Assembly: GCA_018658605.1 (NCBI GenBank)
Contig: JABHUV010000292.1
Coordinates: 1-34,641, forward strand
Length of the DNA: 34,641 nucleotides
Direction: 5' to 3'
From: Planctomycetaceae bacterium
GTDB lineage: Bacteria > Planctomycetota > Planctomycetia > Pirellulales > Pirellulaceae
The notes beneath the pieces were generated by a model that saw only the letters and a program-made list of their open reading frames with translations, was not told the origin of the DNA and ran no database searches. A program made the position numbers and the translations under genes. Shown here piece after piece: positions 9,801 through 16,665 of the stretch; position 1 is the first letter of the stretch, and every line of letters begins with the position of its first letter.

Positions 9801-10408
9801 CGACTATCCCAAACGGTGTTGTCAAATTCGGGGTCTAGCAAAGAATTTGGTCCGCCGGACTCATGTGCTAAAACCTCGCCAAGCTCTTCAGCAACTGCTT
9901 CTCCGTTCCCAGTCGCCTGCGAGTAGGCGTACCCGGGGTTAGGTTGCGTTGTCGCTGCCGCAGCAAATGGGTCGACGGGAGCCGCCGATTCAGAAAATGC
10001 ACCGAGATCAACAACATCATTCACAGCCACTGGCGTTTCTGCAACGTTGGCATCCTCCAAATCGATAACTTCCACTGAATCACTGCCTATCGACTCTTCA
10101 ATTTCTAGTCCCTCGAGCGAATCTGCTATTTTTATGTCGCGGTCGATTGGATCGCCGTTGGAATCCGTTGCGAACTCCAAACTTTCGTCAATCGGCGTCG
10201 GTGTAGTAGGGCGGTCTGCTAACACTTCTGTCAATATTGTCTTTGCTTGAAATCGTGTTAGGTAGGACTGCTCCACCAAAAACTTGATGATTTGTTTGGG
10301 AGTCCATTGGTGTTCTCCCTGCAACGCTTGCCTGCGCAATTTGTCCAACAACTCTGTTTCAAGCAGGCCTTTGGAAGCGATATGGTCTATGAATAGCTTA
10401 GCGTCCAT
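6884..10408 (-). CDS. Single-pass membrane PQQ-like beta-propeller protein with TPR-like region
   Basis: An 1174-residue protein. Residues 1-65 form a helical module resembling the kinase N-terminus (KFLVEQSYLTRFQAKTI). An acidic, low-complexity linker runs from about 66 to 200. One transmembrane helix lies at about 204-227, and a TPR-like helical region (about 233-440) follows. The remainder is a PQQ-like propeller with repeats of the D..TG...W type, such as VELGTGRVQW, VDTLTGEQKW and a late CFDQNQRCRW. By charge pattern the N-terminal module should be cytoplasmic and the propeller outside. PQQ-like repeats here more likely form a binding scaffold than a dehydrogenase, since no quinoprotein active-site pattern was recognised. 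It is the sixth gene of the minus-strand run, between ExbD (100-base gap) and the solute-binding protein. A weak GAGAG precedes the ATG. Confidence 0.85.
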   Translation of the reverse strand: MDAKLFIDHIASKGLLETELLDKLRRQALQGEHQWTPKQIIKFLVEQSYLTRFQAKTILTEVLADRPTTPTPIDESLEFATDSNGDPIDRDIKIADSLEGLEIEESIGSDSVEVIDLEDANVAETPVAVNDVVDLGAFSESAAPVDPFAAAATTQPNPGYAYSQATGNGEAVAEELGEVLAHESGGPNSLLDPEFDNTVWDSRLVIGSALVFSFLSIAAVVLYIVLANKSALKQWENALDQYQGGSYQQALSAMESFAETFPTDDKADDALSYAAMCKIHVQMIKKGDSSAEKIYEAILSGKEVPGFSAIAREELKTLLPNLAEFYINNAIALPRVDDKRKQYELTKRALEIIDMPGALGTERNKPAFKIRLTGIKERMSTVQRYINRNETLEVALAAIAKHVKLGKTRDAFVERDTLLQTYPELELDQRMRESVLAISRAEQDLVEVQPGVLNSNNDPIAVPAEHKVIVATRNGRNISGVQGYGVAILAGGSVYGVELGTGRVQWRRHVGLQTSLHPVRVSEAGNADTIIIDEGRYELVRVDTLTGEQKWRLPVGGPMTQPEVYNGMLYCNIHIKVDTAVIDADSRLVGALLVVDMETGNVQRRTVYPMQTHVGPGFDDENGIIYQIGDHSNLYAISATSGECIGVYFQGHKLDSIVVPAIYAVGYVVLVENGKSRSTVAILKHNGEGAFIQGQESKTLSGLVTMAPQVFGRRFLIATNMGEIHVYEVDPNVPNPQGPLILEASVPGSYSDPIREYSLAGEGVLFMAGRRLVKYEVQVALGQLREEWIDENGDVYVGPIQRFGAIVIHVRQRQGTNAITVAGQLVNSRRPSWETDIGSGGSVMLFPSEQGLAAVTSQAGVFAVSADDVPQETYREGDVVDGKVGYSHAIQVQDQVVLQSLIGSDELLVFQGLAIGSQATAVKLQGLTSAPSGAATAFSGQVLMPLQDGKLAMFQLPEGTQNVVAFQPSLSAGQQVAWSSPALPSDDSDSFVVLRDRKNLMRIALRQDPVVHLSKRASTVFAEPVYETIAALNRTVFVVRRAKNNDQVVGLAYQSLEELTSYNVQGRVVWGPYRIGSQVLLYTSSNRLYCFDQNQRCRWTTEEHSIKLLPAGFVSGDELILTGGDGQIWRIQSVDGMTINITDLEHRITRIPILHERQLWVPLDNGEIRVIPLG

Positions 10409-10508
10409 CCGATATTCTCTCGATTTAATATTAAGAGTTTATATTGTATTGTTTTCAATCAGGCAGAATGAGTTTTAAAATCAAACACATTCTTAAGTCA
10501 AATTTGTT

Positions 10509-11009
10509 CTAATAATTAATGTCATCTTCCTGCACCGTCATCAATTGCACTTGGTCTACACCAATAACCATCCCCGCATCAATCGCGGCAATAACCTGCT
10601 GATGCAATGCTTCTTCGTTGGCTTCTACGATCAACTTGTCTGGATCTCCTAGGTCGGCCCGCACCAGTCGCATTTGAATACGCAAATCTTTCACGTTGGA
10701 ACATTCAATATCCAACCCATCCTCACCCATCACCCAAAACACGTTTTCCGCATCCACTTTGACCGTAATGAATTCTGGGTCTTCATCCTTTTCATCAGGA
10801 ATCGACTGAGTGCTGGCCTCTTCACTTTGCGGAGTCGGAATGGGTAACGAAGTTTGAATGGTAAAAGCGGCCGTCATCACGAAGAAAATCAATAACAAGA
10901 ACGTAACGTCCACCATGGGCGTCATATCTAGTTCACCATCGTCGGGTTTAGAACCGCCGAAGTCCACTATATCATCATCTTGCCAATCTTCGTTCTCTGT
11001 TGTCACCAA
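10509..11009 (-). CDS. ExbD/TolR-family biopolymer transport protein (second copy)
   Basis: A 166-residue ExbD/TolR protein. The single transmembrane helix (about 33-50) carries the proton-path Asp34 in the motif LDMTPMVDVTFLLLIFFVMT. An acidic cytoplasmic N-terminus of about 28 residues precedes it. A periplasmic domain follows after a Pro/Ser/Glu-rich linker and ends in the usual C-terminal fold (IVEANEEALHQQVIAAIDA). ExbD dimers sit inside the ExbB pentamer and couple proton flow to force across the envelope. This copy follows the other ExbD by 66 bases. The N-terminus is unusually acidic for the family. It could pair with the first copy as a heterodimer, which the sequence alone cannot decide. 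Confidence 0.93.
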   Translation of the reverse strand: MVTTENEDWQDDDIVDFGGSKPDDGELDMTPMVDVTFLLLIFFVMTAAFTIQTSLPIPTPQSEEASTQSIPDEKDEDPEFITVKVDAENVFWVMGEDGLDIECSNVKDLRIQMRLVRADLGDPDKLIVEANEEALHQQVIAAIDAGMVIGVDQVQLMTVQEDDINY

Positions 11010-11075
11010 TACACTCCGACTTCTTAAATCAACAAACTACTCTCATAACATCAGTAATTGCTCCTACAACCAACG

Positions 11076-11555
11076 TCACTTAGGAACTTGTTTGATAGCA
11101 ATAAATATACTCTTAGTTGAATCCGTTCCGACTGCGCCGATCGCTTGGCCAACGCGGGAAATATCCTTGTGTTTAACCAGTCCGGAAGCCTGCAATAAAA
11201 CCTGCCGTTTTTCATCCTGCTGCACAAATTGATTCACAAACTCAGTAATTTCAGTCGACTGTGTGTCTGGATCCGACGAGAACACCTTCGGTTTCGAGGT
11301 GCCAGGTACCGGCGCTGAGACGACCACTCGGTCACCCTCTTTGTGAATATTCACCACAATCGCTTTGTCCGCCATTACAGGTTTGTTAGCAACTGCGGGA
11401 GGTAGTTCCGCAGAAGCAGGCGTATCCATTTTCGAGGCAACAATGAAGAAGATCAGCAGCAGAAACGTGATATCAATCATCGGAGTGATATCCATTTCGG
11501 TTTCTTCTAATTTGCTCCGTTTGAGCACCGTGTCAGAATTTAAGTCGTTACTCAT
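11076..11555 (-). CDS. ExbD/TolR-family biopolymer transport protein (first copy)
   Basis: A 159-residue ExbD/TolR protein. The cytoplasmic leader of about 22 residues is followed by the conserved helix starting MDITPMIDITFLLLIFFIV, with the essential Asp28. The periplasmic part contains a Pro/Ala-rich linker and the C-terminal globular domain (VLLQASGLVKHKDISRVGQAI). It lies 93 bases after the ExbB/TolQ gene and 66 before the other ExbD, the standard order for these motor complexes. A weak GAGAA lies upstream of the ATG. Its sequence differs clearly from the second copy outside the helix, so the two are old paralogues rather than a recent duplication. Confidence 0.94.
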   Translation of the reverse strand: MSNDLNSDTVLKRSKLEETEMDITPMIDITFLLLIFFIVASKMDTPASAELPPAVANKPVMADKAIVVNIHKEGDRVVVSAPVPGTSKPKVFSSDPDTQSTEITEFVNQFVQQDEKRQVLLQASGLVKHKDISRVGQAIGAVGTDSTKSIFIAIKQVPK

Positions 11556-11648
11556 ATCGTTATTATTCTCAAACTATTTCGTCAGCGTCCTTGCCGCTGA
11601 ATTGTCCGCGATTTTCCTTCCGCAGTACATATCCTCTACCGTTGCCTA

Positions 11649-12317
11649 CTAGTCATCTAAACTTTGCTTTAACGCTGGCAAAAACCGAGTTAAACCTGCT
11701 CCTACCATATCTTCCATCTTGCGAATTCGGATATTAATAAATGCCAACATGACTGTCAGTGGAATCGCGATTGCCAAACCGCTAGCCGTAGTTATTAGCG
11801 CCACCATAATATTACCAGCAAGAATTGCAGGATCGACTTGATCAGCAGTGGCCAATTTACCAAACGCCCCCATCATCCCAATCACAGTACCAAACAACCC
11901 AACCATCGGTGCACTTTTCACAACCGTATTAATCAAACTACAACGGTTCTCCAAGTCAGCCAGAATATCGCGGCGAAATCGATCTGCCAATAATTGGCGA
12001 ACCTGAACATAGCCCAACTCTCGATTTAGTACTGCTAAATAAACCAACTGGGCCATCGCTCGTTTATCGCGATCACAGATCTCAGCCACGCCCTCGAAAT
12101 CCTTTTGTAACAACGGCTCTTCAATCACTGCTACAAATTCATTGAGCTGTTTTTCGTGTTTAAATCGTTTAGCACCTACGCGGCGCCAAGTCATGACAAC
12201 GAGGTACAAGCCCCACAATGACAACAAAGCTAAGATACCGTAGATAGAATTACCAACCAAATCGAAAATCTGGTCTTGAATGTCTGCTGAACTTTCAGCT
12301 TGTGCAAATAATAGCAT
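11649..12317 (-). CDS. MotA/TolQ/ExbB proton channel family protein
   Basis: A 222-residue inner-membrane channel subunit. There are three hydrophobic segments (about 24-46, 128-155 and 165-192). The family signature is the stretch after VVKSAPMVGLFGTVIGMMGAF and then GLAIAIPLTVMLAFI, which line the proton path in ExbB/TolQ. The cytoplasmic loop between helices 1 and 2 contains the usual amphipathic helices. The ATG at 12317 follows an AAAGAG sequence that could serve as a weak ribosome site. Position directly upstream of two exbD genes supports an ExbB5-ExbD2-type motor. Whether it serves a TonB-, Tol- or Agl-like role is not decided by the sequence. Confidence 0.94.
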   Translation of the reverse strand: MLLFAQAESSADIQDQIFDLVGNSIYGILALLSLWGLYLVVMTWRRVGAKRFKHEKQLNEFVAVIEEPLLQKDFEGVAEICDRDKRAMAQLVYLAVLNRELGYVQVRQLLADRFRRDILADLENRCSLINTVVKSAPMVGLFGTVIGMMGAFGKLATADQVDPAILAGNIMVALITTASGLAIAIPLTVMLAFINIRIRKMEDMVGAGLTRFLPALKQSLDD

Positions 12318-12394
12318 GCCTTACTCTTTCTAACTTTTTCTCTTACTTAACTGAACGGGGTAATAATAAATGTGTTTAAAAGTACGAGCCACCG

Positions 12395-13297
12395 TCATTG
12401 GCGGCGCGCAGCAACTTTGTATTCTTGTTTAGTCACATAAAATTCAAAAGCGCCACCAGTGCCACGAACTTCAAATGTTGTCCGCCGCACTTCATCCATT
12501 TGTTTTCCAGCGGCTGTCGCAGAGGCGAATTCAAGGTCTGTGAGTTTTTGATTTAAGACGACTGGGTAAGCGTGCGTAGGAAATCGTCCTTGCACGGCTA
12601 TCCCCGCCTTAACGCATAGTTCACGAGTCCACAACCGCGCATCTGCATCCGACGGATCATACACTCCTCGGCTATCCGCCTTTTCACGCGAATACGACAT
12701 CGGCGCAGTGTCGGACAGGTTCTTGGCATAGTCGAATGTTTTTACGCCTCCACCAAAAACAACACACTCAATACTAAAGGAATCCAAAATACGTGCAAAA
12801 CTTCCGATGTTCCGAGCTGTAATATTGACTCGCCAACGGTCACTATAATCCTCACCGCCACCACCGCCAGTCCCGCCAGGTGACCGTTTATCGCCCATAC
12901 CGCTACCATGGCTACTAGAGGTCGCTCCGGTATTTAGTGCTACAAGTGCACCTGAAGTCGCCGTAACGAGATCGGTGACGGCTAAAAACGTCTCTTCAAT
13001 ACGTGGCTCTGTGAAATCCTGTACTTCCTCCAAGCCAGGAGCTTCCACATCCTCTTCATATCCTTTAGGATTATCGCCCGGTGGTTTTGGCGGCACCATC
13101 ACGACTGGAATCGGAGCAATTCGCTGTATATCAATCGTACTGAGCCACATCAGCAGCAATATTCCCACCGCCATTGCCATTAACATGTTTAGAGCAATCA
13201 GGAAGCTTGTCACACGGTCATAATCATTGATCTTGATCATGTACTCAAATCGAACCGGCCTACTGGTCGGTAATTGTAGTGATTTGGCTGTGCTCAT
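12395..13297 (-). CDS. Single-pass membrane protein, possible TonB/TolA-like force transmitter
   Basis: A 300-residue protein. The N-terminal 30 residues should be cytoplasmic, and a transmembrane helix lies at about 31-53. A proline-rich periplasmic stretch with VVMVPPKPPG follows (about 65-75), then an acidic segment and a Gly-rich linker (about 130-147, five Gly in a row). The C-terminal 150 residues look globular; I do not recognise a canonical TonB C-terminal domain. The architecture and position directly before ExbB resemble TonB or TolA, so a role in transmitting motor force is plausible, but it is inferred from layout. No Shine-Dalgarno is visible before the ATG. The gap to the upstream gene is 51 bases. 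Confidence 0.7.
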   Translation of the reverse strand: MSTAKSLQLPTSRPVRFEYMIKINDYDRVTSFLIALNMLMAMAVGILLLMWLSTIDIQRIAPIPVVMVPPKPPGDNPKGYEEDVEAPGLEEVQDFTEPRIEETFLAVTDLVTATSGALVALNTGATSSSHGSGMGDKRSPGGTGGGGGEDYSDRWRVNITARNIGSFARILDSFSIECVVFGGGVKTFDYAKNLSDTAPMSYSREKADSRGVYDPSDADARLWTRELCVKAGIAVQGRFPTHAYPVVLNQKLTDLEFASATAAGKQMDEVRRTTFEVRGTGGAFEFYVTKQEYKVAARRQ

Positions 13298-13348
13298 ATG
13301 TGGTAAATAGCAAAAAAAGGAAAAGGCAATAGGGCAAAAAATAATCGA

Positions 13349-15073
13349 CTAAGGAGCTGAAGCTGATGGAGCGATATCTTCAGGTTCTAGTTCCGCTTCA
13401 GGACGTACCTGTAAGTACCAATTCCTCCATTTTTCAATCGCCTCAGCTTTTTCGGTGGCTGAAGGAACATCTGGCATGCCAAAACCATCCAGGCGTCGAC
13501 TAATAAAGCGTAAAGCGTTTCGGGCTTCACGCGTGGCGGTCTCGTCGGGATCAGACAGGGCGTACAATAACGTCGGAACCGCATCCAATCCGCGTTCCCT
13601 CGAAAATTGTCGTATAGCAATCCGACGAGCTTGTGGATTCCCTTGGGATATCAACGTCTTCAAACGGTCGATCTGAGCCTGACGTTCCTTCTCATCTGCC
13701 GACAGTTTCAAAACGGCCGGAATCGCCTTCATGTCTTTGAACTGCGGCGCGTTGGGATCTTCGAGCATACTCAGGATTGTCGTAATATCGCCACCAAGTT
13801 GTGTGGTCACGATTTTTCCGTCCACGATCCGAGCGTTAGCTGCATCTTCTGGTAATTCCCCCAGCGACACAAATGTTGTGTCGCGCGCTAAGTTTAGGAC
13901 ACTTTTGAGCGTACTTCGCATCAAGAAGAACATCGCGAAGCAGGTGTCCATCGCTGGACCACCGGACTGGATAGCGGATGTGAATGAACCATCATCTTGT
14001 TGTTTAGCAACCAGATAATTTGTTCCGGCAACATACCACGAGGGTGTGTCGTTAATAGGTGCCCTTTCAGCCAGACCTTTGAAGGTGCGATAGCGTTCAT
14101 ATGTGTAGAGGAAATAAAATGGCCACCGGGGAAATTCCTGACTGAAGAATGAATTGAAATTGGTATTAAACCAGCCATCGCCCAGAGTTAAAGCTCCTCG
14201 CAAGAACCCATCAGGGACCGTATCCGTTAATGGCTTGAGATTCTGGGCATCCGTCTTTTTAACTTGCAAGGCACTGTTCACATTCGAATTCTTTTTGGGC
14301 GCCTCGGGCTTTTGGTTGACAAACTGTAGTAAGCCAGCGGAAATATAGAGACTTCCCAGACCACATGCGGCGTCGGAATGCGCGCCCACGTGGTTCCCTC
14401 CATTTTCTTTATTTATGGCTTGTGACGTGCGAACAAAATTGCCGACACCGGGATCCACGGCCTCTTGGTAACCCCACGCGCCACTTGGATCCTGAGTTCG
14501 CAACAACCAATTGCAACCATTTGCAATCACTTCTGTTTTAACCTCAAATCCTCGGTTTTTAGCCGTCCACAAGGCGAGAATGCAAAACTGGCTTACTGAT
14601 GTATCACCGTAGTCATGGGCAGGGTATCCCCATGAGCCATTCTTTTTCTGGCCGGTTTCAATCGATTTGATGAGCGCGGCAATCTGAGGCCGATACGCAT
14701 CCGGATCCACCTCCAGTAATAAAATGGCCGCCAGCCCGACTTCATAGAACTTTTTCTCGCCATTGAAAGATGGGTTGGCTATCGTCTGAGAAACATCAAC
14801 GGCACTGGTCTTGGCTTTGGCCACCTTGGGGTGGTTCTTACCACCGGCGACTCCGTAAACGTCATGGTATTTATATACCGCCAACCCAACAATAATCGGT
14901 CCACCTACCGTCTGCATTTGGTTGTAGCCTGTTAAATCACCGTCGAGAAAGGCTGCTGCCTTTTCGACAATCGCTTTCACTTTAGCCGATTGTGGCCCCT
15001 GCGCAACCGACAGCGATTGAGATAACAATGTTATCGAACATACCAATCCTAAGAGGCAATGACGACGACCCAT
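13349..15073 (-). CDS. Secreted prenyltransferase/squalene-oxidase-repeat protein with HEAT-like C-terminus
   Basis: A 574-residue protein with a signal peptide (about 1-24, ending SVAQ). Residues 30-400 show alpha/alpha-barrel repeats of the squalene cyclase/prenyltransferase fold. QW-like motifs are QKKNGSWGY, QDPSGAWGY and a QQDDGSF variant. No convincing cyclase DXDD acid motif is visible; DYGDTS occurs at the matching place. The enzyme activity is therefore doubtful, and this fold is often used as a scaffold in planctomycetes. Residues about 470-545 have HEAT/PBS-like repeats (AIRQFSRERGLDAVPTLLYA). This is the first gene of the minus-strand run, downstream of a good promoter-like sequence. 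A GGAG lies 11 bases before the ATG. Its partner or substrate is unknown. Confidence 0.83.
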   Translation of the reverse strand: MGRRHCLLGLVCSITLLSQSLSVAQGPQSAKVKAIVEKAAAFLDGDLTGYNQMQTVGGPIIVGLAVYKYHDVYGVAGGKNHPKVAKAKTSAVDVSQTIANPSFNGEKKFYEVGLAAILLLEVDPDAYRPQIAALIKSIETGQKKNGSWGYPAHDYGDTSVSQFCILALWTAKNRGFEVKTEVIANGCNWLLRTQDPSGAWGYQEAVDPGVGNFVRTSQAINKENGGNHVGAHSDAACGLGSLYISAGLLQFVNQKPEAPKKNSNVNSALQVKKTDAQNLKPLTDTVPDGFLRGALTLGDGWFNTNFNSFFSQEFPRWPFYFLYTYERYRTFKGLAERAPINDTPSWYVAGTNYLVAKQQDDGSFTSAIQSGGPAMDTCFAMFFLMRSTLKSVLNLARDTTFVSLGELPEDAANARIVDGKIVTTQLGGDITTILSMLEDPNAPQFKDMKAIPAVLKLSADEKERQAQIDRLKTLISQGNPQARRIAIRQFSRERGLDAVPTLLYALSDPDETATREARNALRFISRRLDGFGMPDVPSATEKAEAIEKWRNWYLQVRPEAELEPEDIAPSASAP

Positions 15074-15403
15074 AAAGATCTAATCTCCGGAGCAAGAAAA
15101 CAAATGCGGAATTGATGAAAAGTAGTTTATCTAATGCAATCTTATACAACTTATTTCAGATTTTACATGCAATAAACTTTACCAAATATTAGACACTAAA
15201 AGTACAATGTCAATCAAGGCTCGACGACCAATTATGGTGCGGCATTTTTATTGCCACAAAAGGACCCCCTACCACGCAGTGCAGGGGTTGCCGTTCTTGT
15301 TTTATTGCTTTAATCTGTTGTAACGTTAGACAGTTGCCGATAAGGGGCTGTATTGAACCTTCCAGGGGGGGGTCAAATTCCTAACAATTTGCACTAACCC
15401 GAT
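15074..15403. other. Intergenic region between the minus-strand cluster and tRNA-Phe
   Basis: Gene-free stretch of 330 bases. It holds the promoter-like sequence of the minus-strand cluster and its A/T-rich leader. A weak CCCCT/AGGGG inverted repeat occurs at about 15265-15287, with T-rich sequence after it on the plus strand. Two C/G runs lie just before the tRNA. No convincing small ORF was found. The tRNA promoter must lie here on the plus strand, but I see no strong match. Confidence 0.6.
15186..15213 (-). promoter_or_regulatory. Sigma70-like promoter for the nine-gene minus-strand cluster
   Basis: Read on the minus strand, a perfect TTGACA (15213-15208) is followed after 16 bases by TAATAT (15191-15186), which matches TATAAT at four of six positions. 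It lies about 110 bases upstream of the first start codon of the minus-strand cluster, leaving an A/T-rich leader. No transcript data are available, so this is a prediction from the motif alone. Confidence 0.45.
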
Positions 15404-15476
15404 GGTCGGGTAGCTCAGTTGGTAGAGCATCGGACTGAAAATCCGAGTGTCGGCGGTTCGAGCCCGCCCCCGACCA
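15404..15476 (+). tRNA. tRNA-Phe (anticodon GAA)
   Basis: A full 73-base cloverleaf can be drawn. The acceptor arm GGTCGGG (15404-15410) pairs with CCCGACC (15469-15475). The D arm is GCTC/GAGC, the anticodon stem TCGGA/TCCGA carries loop CTGAAAA with GAA at 15437-15439, and the T arm is GGCGG/CCGCC with loop TTCGAGC. The discriminator base is A. CCA is not encoded; the next bases are CTTTTT, a short T run that may help termination. The gene stands alone between two minus-strand units. Confidence 0.97.
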
Positions 15477-15561
15477 CTTTTTCGCTTGCCGCGCTGATCA
15501 TTTTTGGTCTAGCTCGTCACACGCGGTGGCTATTCGTAGTTGAAAAACCGAACTTCTGTCT

Positions 15562-16656
15562 CTACCTAAGCTCTTGCAATAGCTTTTCGGCTAACAGACG
15601 ATTCACTGCTTCGTTAGCATGCCCGTCAAATGGATTCACCGTAATTTCATCAACGGCTCTACCGTTAAGCACGTCAGCCATATTAATGACCTTGATTTCA
15701 TGTGATTGAAAGTACTCAACAACTCTATCCGACATTTCGCGAGTCCCCGCGATATCCATTAGATTGGGATAGACGACGACGATCATCCTGCGTGGCTGGG
15801 GTACTGAGCGTGTCTCAGCCAAAGCCACAATTTCTCGCAACTCTCGCTGATGCAGATTCCATGCCATCGAATCATCAAAGCAGTCGGATAAAAATTTTAG
15901 ATAGCTGCCCATTAGCTCGCGAGTACTGAATCGGCGAAATATACTCCAATAGACAAAATTAGCGACATGGTAATGATCGACAATTGGTCTCAATAATCGT
16001 GGTGCTGATATATATATCGACGGCTTCTCAATTCCCGCGGCGATACCAGCATCTTCAATATCATTCAGATAGTACTGCCAGATCACAATATCGCGGGATG
16101 TTGATAAAGGATTATCTATCGTTGTCTGCACCTCAGCGAACTCGTTTAACTGTCGCCGTGTTGCCCAGCCTCCTTTGGCGATCAATATCATTTCCCAATT
16201 GGAACCTAACTCCGTGGCAACAATATTTGCATAACGGTCACCATGATTATTTATCCCATGTCCAGCCGTAAAAGAATCGCCTACTATATACAGCTTGTTC
16301 TTCGTTGCCACTGAACTTGCGCTATGCTCAACGTCACGCATGCCCCAACTGTTCTTCGGCACGCTGCCATAGCGACTGCGCCAGTTTCCAGCGGAGAGCG
16401 TAAACCCGAAACCGTCCGACCGGTGCACATGGTTATAAAAATAGTATTCCATTGCCGCAAACATCAATAGCGACGAGATGGCGAACAATATAAATCGCAA
16501 CGTTAAACTACGGATCTTTGACGGTCGCTGCCACCATTTGCGGAACAATAACACGGCGAACAGCGGTAACATGACGATGAGCGTTATTAAGATGGTATGG
16601 GCCATATCTTCAACAGTATCCGGTTTCAACAGCGCAAGACTTCTGCATTCTGTCAT
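15562..16656 (-). CDS. Membrane-bound SGNH/GDSL-hydrolase-like protein
   Basis: A 364-residue protein with two N-terminal hydrophobic segments (about 19-38 and 52-72), then an SGNH-like domain. Block I is IVGDSFTAGHG with the nucleophile candidate Ser128. The C-terminal block has NPFDGHAN, giving the Asp344/His346 pair expected for the catalytic dyad. Family members remove acyl or acetyl groups from envelope polysaccharides or lipids, so O-acetyl esterase or acyl-handling activity in the envelope is plausible; the substrate is unknown. The start is uncertain: ATG at 16656 is used here, but the internal ATG at 16605 sits immediately before the first membrane segment. The gene starts 9 bases after the dehydrogenase gene ends, so the two are probably co-transcribed. 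Confidence 0.8.
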   Translation of the reverse strand: MTECRSLALLKPDTVEDMAHTILITLIVMLPLFAVLLFRKWWQRPSKIRSLTLRFILFAISSLLMFAAMEYYFYNHVHRSDGFGFTLSAGNWRSRYGSVPKNSWGMRDVEHSASSVATKNKLYIVGDSFTAGHGINNHGDRYANIVATELGSNWEMILIAKGGWATRRQLNEFAEVQTTIDNPLSTSRDIVIWQYYLNDIEDAGIAAGIEKPSIYISAPRLLRPIVDHYHVANFVYWSIFRRFSTRELMGSYLKFLSDCFDDSMAWNLHQRELREIVALAETRSVPQPRRMIVVVYPNLMDIAGTREMSDRVVEYFQSHEIKVINMADVLNGRAVDEITVNPFDGHANEAVNRLLAEKLLQELR

Positions 16657-16665
16657 CTTTTACGT

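Noticed and set aside
6884..10408. Quinoprotein dehydrogenase
   Set aside because: Only the structural repeat pattern is seen; no PQQ-binding active-site signature, and the TPR and membrane parts point to a scaffold.
15265..15287. CCCCT/AGGGG hairpin as a terminator
   Set aside because: Stem of only five pairs with a long loop, and no gene on the plus strand ends just upstream.
15404..15480. tRNA-Phe as an integration site for a mobile island
   Set aside because: No integrase, no duplicated tRNA 3' end and no change in gene character on either side was seen.
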